A stretch of DNA of 64,000 nt. Origin: Pseudoalteromonas amylolytica. Its GTDB lineage: Bacteria; Pseudomonadota; Gammaproteobacteria; Enterobacterales; Alteromonadaceae. Position 1 is the stretch's first letter, and every line of letters starts with the position of its first letter. Shown here piece after piece: positions 1-8,611 of the stretch. The stretch is taken from the NCBI RefSeq assembly GCF_001854605.1, contig NZ_MKJU01000025.1, forward strand, positions 248,378-312,377, read 5' to 3'. The position numbers and the translations under genes were made by a program. The notes beneath the pieces are model-generated. The model was not told where the DNA came from and did no database searches. It saw nothing but the letters and a program-made list of their open reading frames with translations.

Positions 1-85
1 TAAAGAACTAAAACTGTCTTGAATTTTAAAGAATTAGCCGAGTGATATAAATAGAAATAGGGCCAATAGGGAATTAAACGGGGGG

Positions 86-110
86 AGCGGTACGTATAGA
101 ACGTACCGCT
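86..110. terminator. Perfect hairpin at the left edge
   Basis: A 10-bp perfect inverted repeat (AGCGGTACGT / ACGTACCGCT) has a 5-nt loop. On the plus strand it is followed by TTATTTAC, on the minus strand by a run of C. It fits best as a terminator for a plus-strand gene outside the window, and may also stop the minus-strand sigma/DUF3379 transcript. Confidence 0.55.
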
Positions 111-121
111 TTATTTACATC

Positions 122-838
122 CTATTGCCAGCGCAAAGCGTTGCTTACGTCTTTTTGGTATTGCTCAACTGGGGAACCTATATTGGCAACTAATACAGTC
201 GCGCCGTGATTGTCCTGACCAACGACACCATTGTAGCGATCATCCGCAAATTGACCGTCACCGCCTAGACTATTTTTACCAGACAGCGGTACGATAAATA
301 CTGTCATAGGGCCATGTTCAGACTGAAATACCAAGTGCAGGCTTTTCTGGCCCTTAAAGTTACAAAACGTAGCATAGGTCACTTTGCCAGGCAGCGTTTC
401 AAGTCTTGCTCCAAATAGCGATAGTTTATCGTTAACCGTTTGCAGCGCGATTTCATCTTGCCCCTTAAATGCGATTTGTTCATGACGTACATGGGCTAAG
501 GCATGTTCGCCCGCCAAGAGGGGGGCCTGCGTGGCACTCATAAAATACAAACCCAATGCAAAAGTCGCACTTGCTGCCGTAGCAAATGGGGTGCGGTAGC
601 TGCGAAACCAGCTCTTTTTCACCACCTTGTTGTGCTTATTATCAGCTTGCTGATTTGCCAAAATACGCTCAGCCAAGCCAGCTGGTACTTCTACATCCAG
701 CGCTTTTGCAATTTGCGCATCAAAAGCTTGAAGTTCCTCTAACAGGGCGTTTTGCTCAGCATTATTTGCTGCCTCTTGCGCAACGTCCTTATCGTTTGGA
801 TCTGCAAAAAGGCGGCGACGAAATTCTAGTTCATCCAT
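122..838 (-). CDS. DUF3379 membrane protein, probable partner of the ECF sigma factor
   Basis: This 238-residue protein begins at an ATG whose A overlaps the last base of the sigma-factor stop codon (TGATG), so the two genes are translationally coupled. An upstream in-frame start would add 11 residues but lie deep inside the sigma gene. Residues 1-80 are acidic and presumably cytoplasmic. One membrane segment lies at about 84-102, and the remaining 135 residues would be periplasmic. The family is known from gammaproteobacteria as DUF3379, typically next to an ECF sigma factor. By layout (cytoplasmic domain, one membrane helix, outer domain) it would act as an anti-sigma factor, but that role is inferred. 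Confidence 0.8.
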   Translation of the reverse strand: MDELEFRRRLFADPNDKDVAQEAANNAEQNALLEELQAFDAQIAKALDVEVPAGLAERILANQQADNKHNKVVKKSWFRSYRTPFATAASATFALGLYFMSATQAPLLAGEHALAHVRHEQIAFKGQDEIALQTVNDKLSLFGARLETLPGKVTYATFCNFKGQKSLHLVFQSEHGPMTVFIVPLSGKNSLGGDGQFADDRYNGVVGQDNHGATVLVANIGSPVEQYQKDVSNALRWQ

Positions 839-1353
839 CAGTTTTGTGCCCCTTTTAATGGTTCTTGACATTCGGTTAGTGCCTCTTTGAGCTGATTTCT
901 AGCTCGATAAAGGCGAGTCATAACTGTGTTTTTGTTTAGCTCTAAAATATCTGCGATTTCATCCCCTGAGCAACCCATAACCACTTGCAGCAGCAATGGC
1001 TCTCTATACTCGACTGAAAGTTTGCTTATCTGCCTTTGTATAACGGTTTGCTCCATCTCATCGTCTAAACTTGTGCCGGTGTTGTCGACTAAGGTGTCGT
1101 TATCTACATCGGCGTAATCAAACTGTTTTCTCTCAAAGCGCCGTGCATTTTCTCGGCGTAAAATAGTTAACAACCAAGGCTTGGCAGCATTTTTGTCTTG
1201 AAGCGAGTCAAGTGAGCGCCATGCCCGTAAAAAAGTTTCTTGAACTAAGTCTTCGGCTATAGTCGGGTCTTGGCATAGCCAGTAGGCAAAGCGATAAAGC
1301 TCACCATGATAGACCTGCACTAAAGCCTCGTAGCGTTTTTGTTTTGTGGTCAT
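838..1353 (-). CDS. ECF-type RNA polymerase sigma factor
   Basis: The 171-residue protein has the two-domain layout of extracytoplasmic-function sigma factors. Region 2 (about 14-75) contains AEDLVQETFLRAW, which contacts the -10 element. Region 4 (about 112-160) carries the helix-turn-helix GDEIADILELNKNTVMTRL. It lacks regions 1 and 3, as expected for the group. It is the first gene of a two-gene unit with the DUF3379 gene, which probably controls its activity. The adjacent MoxR-Bat operon on the same strand ends just upstream, but a hairpin at that operon's end suggests separate transcription. The stimulus cannot be read from the sequence. Confidence 0.93.
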   Translation of the reverse strand: MTTKQKRYEALVQVYHGELYRFAYWLCQDPTIAEDLVQETFLRAWRSLDSLQDKNAAKPWLLTILRRENARRFERKQFDYADVDNDTLVDNTGTSLDDEMEQTVIQRQISKLSVEYREPLLLQVVMGCSGDEIADILELNKNTVMTRLYRARNQLKEALTECQEPLKGAQN

Positions 1354-1410
1354 GCTAATAAGACCTTATGATCCGTGAATTTCTTACATCACGATAAAAT
1401 TAATTTTCAC

Positions 1411-1433
1411 CTGACTCAGTATAGCTGAGTCAG
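1411..1433 (-). terminator. Hairpin spanning the batD stop codon
   Basis: A 9-bp perfect stem (CTGACTCAG / CTGAGTCAG) with a 5-nt loop contains the batD stop codon. In the minus direction it is followed by GTGAAAATTAATTTTAT, a moderately T-rich tail. It is the likely end of the Bat operon transcript. Confidence 0.6.
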
Positions 1434-3068
1434 ATGAGCGCTATCTTGTGCCGCGTGTTTTTTTATGGCTGTTTGCAGCAGTTGATATATCTGTGTTAAA
1501 TCCGCACTGTGGGTGCTCTCACTATAAAGGGATGCCTGTAGCTTGGCAATTTCATCGCTAAGCTCAGGGGAGTTTAACTGTGCCAGCCAAGCATCAAAGC
1601 CGAGCGTCGGAGCTTGCTTTTTAGCCAAGGCTCTCAATGCTTGATAAAACTCATGGGCGTTATGTTGTTTTGCAGCCGCTTTTAGAGCAATCATTGAGTC
1701 TGGCGCTTTTGCTGACGTTTTTGGCTGAGGTGCCTGTGGCTTTTTAAACCACCAAATTGCTAAAGTTAGCAACCACAAGATATAGCCAGCTCCCATTACA
1801 ATCCAATCGATAAGGGTTTTACTTGCTGTTTCAACAGGCGTATTTACTGGCAAACTTTGTGCAGGCTGATTGGGTTGCTCTGTGTTGCCTTGTGGGTTTT
1901 CTGGTGCTACGGGCGATACAGGCGCTGTAATTGGGGCAAGCGGTTGATTAGGGTCGGCAATCACAGTGATAGTTCGTGCGGGTAATGTCGCGTAATTTAC
2001 CTTGTTGATAACTGTGTTAAACCATGGGATTTTCACTTCTGGCAGAGTATATGTGCCGGTTTTTTGTGGCACTAACGCGTGTGATGACACCAATTGTGAG
2101 ATCACGCGCCCGTCACGACTAAGTTGGTTTCTATCGCTTTCATCTGGGTAGCTGCGAATACCAGAGATAGTATCTAGCTCGATATCGGGTAATTGCTCTT
2201 GTGTTACCCCAAGCGCCGTTAGGGTGATGGTGCGGGTAATAGGTGTTCCTACCGTGACCGACTCATCGGCGGGCTGCCACTCTTCACTGAGGTTGACCAA
2301 CTCGCTAGGCAACCAGGCGCCTTGATAGGTATCTGGAATTGGCTTTACTTCAAGTTGTGTATCTTCGGCGATGGCAGAAACAGCCATACGGCGATAGTTT
2401 TCTCTTACCTGGCCATTAAACACCGGTGCTGTAATAGTATAGTCGCCGCTTTTTTGTGGCTGTATCAAGTACTCGCGAGTGATGACCATATAACGGCGGC
2501 CATCAACGACTTCGTAGTCTTCTTGCTGTTTCCCCATTTGCGAGATCTGAGCGTCTGACATTTGTGGGGCACTCAGTTGCCCATCCAGTAAGTCTTTGCC
2601 CAGATATAGTTTAACCGTATACAGGCCAGCCTGTTGAACATACAAGTTGCTTGGTGTTAGCTCAGCGGTGACAAAAATATCTTTTTGCTGTTGCTGCTCA
2701 TCGCCCCGAGGCACGACTTTTAATTGAATGGGTTCAGAGCGCTTGCCAGCTACTTCAAAAGCGGGGATCGTGAAAGTTCCGGGCTTTCTAGCCAATACCT
2801 GCATTTGCCATGTGGTTTGACTACTCATGCTACCGTTGATAATGCTGGTTCGAGACCCAACACTAATTGGGCCAGTCACAAATTGTGCAGACAGAGCACT
2901 GGTATCGGGCTGTTCGCCAGAGACCTTACCATCAGCCTCAATGGTGAGGGTAAAGTATTCCCCAACTAGCACGGGGTTTTTATCGACGCTGGCAGTGAGG
3001 GTATCAATGGCCATACTTGGGTGTAAAAATAGTAAAAGGAATACGGAAATTAACAAGCGTATTACCAT
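1416..3068 (-). CDS. batD: BatD-family membrane protein
   Basis: This 550-residue protein is the last gene of the MoxR-Bat operon. It has a signal peptide (about 1-20), a long exported region of beta-rich repeats typical of BatD, a Pro/Gln-rich linker near 375-410, one membrane helix near 415-437 and a helical cytoplasmic tail. Its start overlaps the end of the BatB/BatC gene by 7 bp, so translation is coupled. BatD proteins are thought to form an envelope complex with the von Willebrand A proteins BatA and BatB. In other bacteria the system is tied to aerotolerance or envelope stress, but the biochemical role is unsettled. Length and topology are ordinary for the family. Confidence 0.9.
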   Translation of the reverse strand: MVIRLLISVFLLLFLHPSMAIDTLTASVDKNPVLVGEYFTLTIEADGKVSGEQPDTSALSAQFVTGPISVGSRTSIINGSMSSQTTWQMQVLARKPGTFTIPAFEVAGKRSEPIQLKVVPRGDEQQQQKDIFVTAELTPSNLYVQQAGLYTVKLYLGKDLLDGQLSAPQMSDAQISQMGKQQEDYEVVDGRRYMVITREYLIQPQKSGDYTITAPVFNGQVRENYRRMAVSAIAEDTQLEVKPIPDTYQGAWLPSELVNLSEEWQPADESVTVGTPITRTITLTALGVTQEQLPDIELDTISGIRSYPDESDRNQLSRDGRVISQLVSSHALVPQKTGTYTLPEVKIPWFNTVINKVNYATLPARTITVIADPNQPLAPITAPVSPVAPENPQGNTEQPNQPAQSLPVNTPVETASKTLIDWIVMGAGYILWLLTLAIWWFKKPQAPQPKTSAKAPDSMIALKAAAKQHNAHEFYQALRALAKKQAPTLGFDAWLAQLNSPELSDEIAKLQASLYSESTHSADLTQIYQLLQTAIKKHAAQDSAHLTQLY

Positions 3069-4987
3069 GATTTTTCAACTCCTTGTGGACGGCGTTGTTG
3101 AGCGCGTTGCTGGGCTTTTAGTTGCATCTTATTGCGTAGCAAAATAGCAGGGTCATCGGGTACTTTACGAAGTAACTGATTGAGCTGCTGAGCCTTTTCT
3201 TTTTCTTCAGGGGTAAGTGGTTGAGCCGTAACCGATGCGCCTTGTGCTTCATCAGTGGCCTCATCAGAGCTTGGTTGCTTTTGCTGCTGTTGCATTGCTG
3301 CTTGGGCATTGTGATCATCACTGTTTTGCTGTTCAGTTTGTTCAGCACTTTGCGCATGCTGTTGTGTACTGGGATCGCTTTGCATATCGGGCTGATTGTT
3401 TTGATCACCTTGTTGCTGTTGATCACCTTGTTGCTGTTGGTCACCTTGTTGCTGTTGGTCACCTTGCTGCTGTTGGTCACCTTGCTGCTGTTGGTCACCT
3501 TGCTGCTGTTGGTTACCTTGTTGCTGTTGGTCACCTTGCTGTTGATCACCTTGTTGCTGCTGGTCACCTTGTTGCTGCTGGTCACCTTGCTGTTGTTGGT
3601 CACCTTGTTGCTGCTGGTCACCTTGCTGTTGTTGGTCTTGTTGTTGTTTAAGTTGTTCAACAAGCTTTTTGTTATCAGCAGCTTCGCTCAAGTCTGGATT
3701 TATTGATAGCGCCTGTTCATATGCTTCAATGGCTGCGTCTAGCTCGCCTTGCTTAGCCAGTGCATTACCATAATTGTATTGTCCCAGTGCAGACTGTGTG
3801 TCGCGCAATACTTCAGCGGCTTGGTCGTAATGGCCTTGTTTGTATAGGGCGGCACCTTTAAGTTCAGGGTTTTGCGCTGCAGCGGCGTTTGCAAAGTCAT
3901 CATTTTGATATGCACCAAGGGCATTCTGGTCGGTATTTTTTAACCAACTTTGCCAATCAGCGGCCATGGGTTGCTCAATCGGTGTCATTATAAACATCAC
4001 GGCTAGGAGAGTGATGCCTGCGCGACGCATGAGCAACAGTGCCATTGGTAACAAGAGCAGCAAACCATAATGCCCTGCATCCACACGCCATAATGCTTGG
4101 CTTTGCTGAGTTTCGTTTAGTACATCATCATTTTTAACTTTGGGTTTAAACGCTTTGATGTCTTGCCCTGCAGGGCTGTAGCGAACAAATTTTCCGCTAT
4201 GACTTTTAGCAAGCCCCGCTAAGCGCGAGAAATTAATTTTAGGTACTACAATTTGTCCTGAAGCGTCCTTCAAAAATCCACCTTCAGGTACCGCGATTGG
4301 CGCGCCTTGTTCGGTACCAATACCATAAATACTCAATTGATAACGTTCATTCTTTAGCTCAGAGGTGATGTCATCAACATCGTTCTGGTCTAGTCCGTCA
4401 GTCACCAAAATGATATCACCTTGGGTATAACCTGCTTGCTTTAGCAAGGAGATAGCTTGAGCGATACCAGCGAGTACATTTGAACCTCTATCAGGCATAA
4501 TCTCAGGGCTTAGGCTGGGAATTAAGTTAGCTAATGTTGCTGCATCACTGGTTAGCGGTGAAACAGTATAAGCATCACCTGCGTAAGCTACTAGTGCCGT
4601 TTCACCTTCTTTGAATAGCTCAATCATATCCAGTGCTTTAAAACGCGCTTGGGTTAAACGATTTGGTGTGATGTCGGTGGAATACATTGAATAGGACATA
4701 TCCATTAACAGCACTCGCGCTTGTTTGGCTTGGTAGACGGGTACTTGTTGTTTTTCGAAACTTGGGCCTGCGATACTTATAATACCAAGCAATAAAAATA
4801 GGCTCATCAACAGCGGGCTACTTTGTTTTTTCTGCTGCTTTGCTTCACTGAGCATCACTCCCGCAAGGTGTGGAGCAATAAGCTCACCGTGTTTGTGATT
4901 GTTTCTCTTTACAAACTGTAAGCCCGTGATAAGTAACCAAGGGAGAAGCAGCCACAATAGAGCAGGGCGAATAAACATGAACTCCAT
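3062..4987 (-). CDS. batB: BatB-BatC fusion: VWA domain plus TPR protein with Gln-rich repeat
   Basis: The 641-residue protein has two N-terminal membrane helices (about 8-25 and 60-75), then a von Willebrand A domain with the MIDAS sequence DMSYS near residue 95 and VTDGLDQND near 197. A further membrane segment lies around 305-330. The C-terminal part has TPR-like repeats (about 370-440) followed by about 75 residues of QQQQGD repeats and a Gln-rich tail, so BatB and BatC are fused. An AGGAGG ribosome binding site 6 bp before the ATG, overlapping the end of batA, supports this start. It would sit in the inner membrane with BatA and BatD. Confidence 0.9.
   Translation of the reverse strand: MEFMFIRPALLWLLLPWLLITGLQFVKRNNHKHGELIAPHLAGVMLSEAKQQKKQSSPLLMSLFLLLGIISIAGPSFEKQQVPVYQAKQARVLLMDMSYSMYSTDITPNRLTQARFKALDMIELFKEGETALVAYAGDAYTVSPLTSDAATLANLIPSLSPEIMPDRGSNVLAGIAQAISLLKQAGYTQGDIILVTDGLDQNDVDDITSELKNERYQLSIYGIGTEQGAPIAVPEGGFLKDASGQIVVPKINFSRLAGLAKSHSGKFVRYSPAGQDIKAFKPKVKNDDVLNETQQSQALWRVDAGHYGLLLLLPMALLLMRRAGITLLAVMFIMTPIEQPMAADWQSWLKNTDQNALGAYQNDDFANAAAAQNPELKGAALYKQGHYDQAAEVLRDTQSALGQYNYGNALAKQGELDAAIEAYEQALSINPDLSEAADNKKLVEQLKQQQDQQQQGDQQQQGDQQQQGDQQQQGDQQQQGDQQQGDQQQQGNQQQQGDQQQQGDQQQQGDQQQQGDQQQQGDQQQQGDQNNQPDMQSDPSTQQHAQSAEQTEQQNSDDHNAQAAMQQQQKQPSSDEATDEAQGASVTAQPLTPEEKEKAQQLNQLLRKVPDDPAILLRNKMQLKAQQRAQQRRPQGVEKSW
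3403..3630. repeat. In-frame 18-bp tandem repeat encoding GDQQQQ
   Basis: About 13 tandem copies of an 18-bp unit (plus-strand form close to CACCTTGTTGCTGTTGGT) lie inside the BatB/BatC gene. Copies differ at synonymous third positions. One copy is a codon shorter (GDQQQ) and one encodes GNQQQQ. All copies keep the reading frame, so changes in copy number would alter only the length of the linker. Confidence 0.95.
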
Positions 4988-4988
4988 A

Positions 4989-5975
4989 TTACACCTCCTG
5001 TCTCATGCCACGTAGGGCTTTTAGTAAAATTGTCAGCGTGATTAGGAGCAAAGCCCCAGCAAGCGGCCAGTAAAATAGCGCAAGTTGTGGACGAAACGTT
5101 TGTGCTTCGTCAGAGACGGGCTCAAGTTTATCCAACTCTTGATAAATTTGCTGTAAACCCGCTACATCTTTTGCTCTGAAGTAAAGACCACTGGTTTCTT
5201 TAGAGATATGTTTTAGCGTAGCTTCATCGATATTGCTGCCACCGACACCACCCATGCCAAATAGGCTAAAACCACGCCTACCATCAGAGCCAACACCTAC
5301 GGTGTACACCTTTATTCCTTCTTCACGCGCTAAGATCAAGGCATCATCTGGGCTTAAATTTCCCGCCGTATTTTGACCATCAGTCAGCAAAATAAGCACT
5401 CGGTTGCTTTGTTGTTTTTGACTGAACCGCTTTACTGCAAGCCCTAAAGCGTCGCCGATGGCGGTTGCACGGCCTACTAAGCCTATTTGTGCCTCGCTTA
5501 GCATTTGACTTACGGTATTTAAATCTCTTGTAAGTGGCGTTTGTAAAAATGCAGTATCACCAAATAAAATTAAGCCAAGTCTATCACCTTGTCGTTGTTC
5601 AATAAATTCACTGAGTACGGCCTTAACAACGGACAATCTATCAACGTAACGGCCTTGATACTCCATGTCTTGTTCAGTCATTGACCCAGATAAGTCCACA
5701 GCAAGCATGATGTCGCGGCCTTCGTTGGGCAAGGCTATTGGTTCATCCAGCCATTTTGGGTTTGCTGCAGCCACCACAAGTAGCAGCCAGATGAGTAGCT
5801 CTAGCCAGTGTATCTTGCGGCTTTGTTGCACAGCTTTCGGGGCGAGCTCTGCAAGGTTAGCAAAGCTTGGCATACGCAAACGAGCATTGGCTGTGTATTG
5901 TACAGGTTTCAATTTCGCCAGCAGCCACGGCAGTGGCAGTAACACAAAGGCCCAAGGCCAGCTAAACTCAAACAT
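4989..5975 (-). CDS. batA: BatA-family von Willebrand A protein
   Basis: This 328-residue inner-membrane protein has N-terminal helices at about 8-22 and 57-75, a VWA domain (about 90-285) and a C-terminal membrane helix (about 300-322). The metal-ion-dependent adhesion site is complete: DLSGS near residue 94, TPLTRD near 150 and LLTDGQNTAGN near 195. That indicates a domain able to bind a divalent metal and a protein partner. It lies between the DUF4381 gene (8-bp overlap) and the BatB/BatC gene (1-bp gap) in one transcript. In the MoxR-Bat system it is thought to pair with the VWA domain of BatB. Confidence 0.92.
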   Translation of the reverse strand: MFEFSWPWAFVLLPLPWLLAKLKPVQYTANARLRMPSFANLAELAPKAVQQSRKIHWLELLIWLLLVVAAANPKWLDEPIALPNEGRDIMLAVDLSGSMTEQDMEYQGRYVDRLSVVKAVLSEFIEQRQGDRLGLILFGDTAFLQTPLTRDLNTVSQMLSEAQIGLVGRATAIGDALGLAVKRFSQKQQSNRVLILLTDGQNTAGNLSPDDALILAREEGIKVYTVGVGSDGRRGFSLFGMGGVGGSNIDEATLKHISKETSGLYFRAKDVAGLQQIYQELDKLEPVSDEAQTFRPQLALFYWPLAGALLLITLTILLKALRGMRQEV

Positions 5976-6402
5976 CGATGGCCTCTTTTAACTTGAAATT
6001 TTTGATAGCCAGATGCAACTTGGACGCCAAGTTCGCGCTTGGCTCTGGGCTGTAAAGCGTATCTAGCTCTTGTGCATTAAATGTTTGCCCGCTCAATTTG
6101 CTCAAACGGCTCGCCCAAAGCTGATTAGAACCCGCAACAGCTTGGTTACCATAGTAATGTTTGGTGAGTCGTTTGACTAATATGTGTAATTGCTGGGCGT
6201 CATCTTGGTATTGCGCACACTGGCTAATTGCTTCACGTTTTGCGCGCTTGTGTTGCCAAGCTTTGTAGCGCCAAACAATCAGCATGATTGTGAGTAAAAG
6301 TAACATTGCAATGATGACCCACATAGCGGGGGATAATGGCCACCATGATACTTCGCTTGGTGGCATCACGTCGTGTAATGCATCTAGTGGAGAAGCCTGC
6401 AT
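5968..6402 (-). CDS. DUF4381 small membrane protein of the MoxR-Bat operon
   Basis: A 144-residue protein with one membrane helix at about 25-47, preceded by a short, presumably periplasmic stretch and followed by a basic, helical cytoplasmic domain. Small DUF4381 proteins commonly sit between the DUF58 and batA genes in proteobacterial MoxR loci, which is its position here (5 bp after DUF58, 8-bp overlap with batA). No catalytic motif is visible. A structural or adaptor role in the membrane complex is inferred from context only. Confidence 0.82.
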   Translation of the reverse strand: MQASPLDALHDVMPPSEVSWWPLSPAMWVIIAMLLLLTIMLIVWRYKAWQHKRAKREAISQCAQYQDDAQQLHILVKRLTKHYYGNQAVAGSNQLWASRLSKLSGQTFNAQELDTLYSPEPSANLASKLHLAIKNFKLKEAIDV

Positions 6403-6407
6403 AACTG

Positions 6408-7373
6408 TTAATACCTCAAAAGCTGTGATTCTAAGGGCGTTGCCGCACTAAAAGATTGCATGGTCATACCCGCACGTTTTAAGCGCGCTAGGCGTTTTGC
6501 GAACACATCCGCTGCTTGCTCGGCAAATTTGCTACGAAATTGTTTATCCATCAGAGGTAATGTCCAACTACCTGCGCCAGCGTCCACCGTAATGGCTTCA
6601 CGGTAGGCTGGAAGCTGGTGTTCAAAAGGATCGCTGATATGGCAGCCAATCAATTCACAATGTCGAGCCAAGCGTTCTAACTGTTTAAAACTGGTGTCAC
6701 TAAGATGAGTGAAATCTGAAATTAAATAGATCAGACTGCCTGGCTTGGCCAGATGCGTAAGACGTTTTAGATTGTCGGCAAAGCGATTTTCTATCTGCTG
6801 ATGCTCAACAACTTGCTCTCGGTTTTGTAAGGCTAGTTGGTGGATATCACACAGCTGATGACACAAGGCTAGCACGCCTTTATCTCGCGCTGCGGGTTTG
6901 AGCTCATGGTGACCATATTCACTAAAAACAATACCACCGAGCCTATCACCACGTTGACATGCAGACCAAGCAACCAGCGCACTTAAATGTGCTGCTTGCA
7001 CTGACTTGAGTAGTAGCTTACTGCCGAACAACATGCTGTTTGTAAGATCGGTAAAAACAAAGACGGGACGCTCTTTTTCTTCTTGATAAAGTTTAGTGTG
7101 CGCTTCGCCCGTTCTTGCGGTAACGCGCCAGTCAATGGCACGAATGTCATCACCATACTGATATTGGCGCACCTCGGCAAATTCCATCCCACGGCCTTTG
7201 TGGGGGGCTAAATATTGGCCAGCCTGAGCACTTTTGATGCGTGCGCTAGGCTTTAGCGACAATAAATTAGCTTTGGGCTTGTAATACAGTAACTCTTTCA
7301 AGCCCAGCTGTGCACCATTACTGTGGCATTGCTCTAACCATGCTTGGGTTGATAACTGAGTTGCTTGCTTCAT
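6408..7373 (-). CDS. DUF58 protein of the MoxR-Bat operon
   Basis: The 321-residue soluble protein carries the DUF58 signature: YQYGDDIRAIDWRVTART around residues 70-88, followed by a VWA-like fold with VFTDLTNSM near 106 and YLISDFTHLSD near 205. These look like remnants of a metal-dependent adhesion site. DUF58 proteins are encoded directly after MoxR ATPases and are regarded as their partners. Here the start overlaps the moxR stop by 1 bp. The first canonical serine of the DxSxS motif is altered (DLTNS), which is common in this family. Confidence 0.9.
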   Translation of the reverse strand: MKQATQLSTQAWLEQCHSNGAQLGLKELLYYKPKANLLSLKPSARIKSAQAGQYLAPHKGRGMEFAEVRQYQYGDDIRAIDWRVTARTGEAHTKLYQEEKERPVFVFTDLTNSMLFGSKLLLKSVQAAHLSALVAWSACQRGDRLGGIVFSEYGHHELKPAARDKGVLALCHQLCDIHQLALQNREQVVEHQQIENRFADNLKRLTHLAKPGSLIYLISDFTHLSDTSFKQLERLARHCELIGCHISDPFEHQLPAYREAITVDAGAGSWTLPLMDKQFRSKFAEQAADVFAKRLARLKRAGMTMQSFSAATPLESQLLRY

Positions 7374-8329
7374 TACGGTACTGGCACTAAATCAACAATT
7401 CGACTGATCACTTCATCTTTACTGATGCCATCCGCTTGTGCTTCGTAGCTCAGGATGATGCGGTGACGCAAAACATTGTGGACCACGGCTTGGATATCTT
7501 CAGGGGTAACGAAGTCACGCTCATGCAACCATGCATGCGCTCGTGCACATTTATCTAATGCGATGGTTGCCCGCGGGCTTGCACCAAATTCAATCCATGC
7601 GCCAAGTTGGGCATCGAGTTTTGCACCTTGACGCGTCGCGATGATCAGTTGTACCAAATATTGTTCAAGCGGCTCGGCAAGGTGCATTGATAATACGCTC
7701 TTACGGGCGGCAAATAAGGTGGCTTGGCTGATAGGAGCAAAGCTGACAGGCTCTTGTTCCAAGGCTTCGCCACGTGTCAGTCGTAAAATCGCCAGTTCAT
7801 TCTCTGCGTGCGGATAATCTATGTTCAGGTGGAGTAAAAAGCGGTCTAACTGGGCCTCTGGCAGCGGGTAAGTCCCCTCTTGCTCCAACGGGTTTTGTGT
7901 TGCCATAACCATGAACAATTCAGACAAGGGGTAGGTATTTTTACCCACGGTGATTTGTCTCTCAGCCATTGCTTCAAGCAGTGCTGATTGCACTTTAGCA
8001 GGGGCTCGGTTAATTTCATCAGCCAGAATCAGGTTGTGAAAAAGTGGGCCTTTTTCAAACACAAACTCACTGGTTTGTTGACGATAAATATCCGTACCTG
8101 TGACGTCTGCAGGTAATAAATCTGGGGTAAACTGAACGCGTTGAAAACTGCCTTCAATCCCTTTTGCTAGGGCGTTGACTGCGCGGGTTTTAGCAAGTCC
8201 AGGCGGGCCTTCAACCAAAAGGTGACCATCAGCCAAAATTGCGATAAGTAAAGCCTGAGTCAAAGCCGGCTGACCAATAATTTGTGTATCGAGATAGCGT
8301 TTTAATTGTGAAAATTCATTTACTGCCAT
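7373..8329 (-). CDS. MoxR-family AAA+ ATPase
   Basis: A 318-residue AAA+ ATPase. Walker A is GPPGLAKT (about 41-48), Walker B LILADEINR (about 100-108), sensor 1 MATQNPLEQEG (about 146-156), and a C-terminal lid domain follows. It opens the minus-strand operon of moxR, DUF58, DUF4381, batA, batB/C and batD. MoxR ATPases act as chaperone-like remodelling enzymes that work with VWA-domain proteins. The operon composition is the classic one. The substrate is not identifiable from sequence. Confidence 0.95.
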   Translation of the reverse strand: MAVNEFSQLKRYLDTQIIGQPALTQALLIAILADGHLLVEGPPGLAKTRAVNALAKGIEGSFQRVQFTPDLLPADVTGTDIYRQQTSEFVFEKGPLFHNLILADEINRAPAKVQSALLEAMAERQITVGKNTYPLSELFMVMATQNPLEQEGTYPLPEAQLDRFLLHLNIDYPHAENELAILRLTRGEALEQEPVSFAPISQATLFAARKSVLSMHLAEPLEQYLVQLIIATRQGAKLDAQLGAWIEFGASPRATIALDKCARAHAWLHERDFVTPEDIQAVVHNVLRHRIILSYEAQADGISKDEVISRIVDLVPVP

Positions 8330-8577
8330 TGCTTTGTCCTTGTTGTGACAAATTTTTGCTTTAAGTTATATGGTTTTGTTGTCTGATCTCAAGTGTTGAT
8401 TGACATTTTTGCGTCATACTTAGACTCTGGTTTTTTGAATAGTTCCCGAGTTTTTTCAATAACTTTTGCGACTGTATAAAAAAACGACTAGGGTAAGTGG
8501 TGTTTGATTCTTTTGTAACCAATTTTGAATTTACTATTGGCATTGTATTAGCGGTTGTTTAGAATCAGGTAAAATTT

Positions 8578-8594
8578 AACAGGTCAGACCTGTC
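8578..8594 (+). promoter_or_regulatory. FadR-like operator of fadIJ
   Basis: AACAGGTCAGACCTGTC contains a perfect palindrome of 7-bp arms around one central base and ends 17 bp before the fadI start codon. It closely matches the enterobacterial FadR consensus as I recall it (AACTGGTCnGACCTGTT). A site between promoter and ribosome binding site would suit repression of fatty-acid degradation that is relieved by acyl-CoA. No fadR gene lies in the window. Confidence 0.65.
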
Positions 8595-8611
8595 AGCGGG
8601 AGAGCATATTA

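Noticed and set aside
3118..3706. Long open frames on both strands across the Gln repeat (Leu/Val-rich, Asn/Lys/Ser-rich and His/Val-rich products)
   Set aside because: They are by-products of the 18-bp tandem repeat, which keeps several frames open. They have no ribosome binding sites and overlap the strong BatB/BatC gene.
838..8329. Sigma factor and MoxR-Bat genes as one operon
   Set aside because: A hairpin covers the batD stop and a 62-bp gap follows, so separate transcription is more likely.
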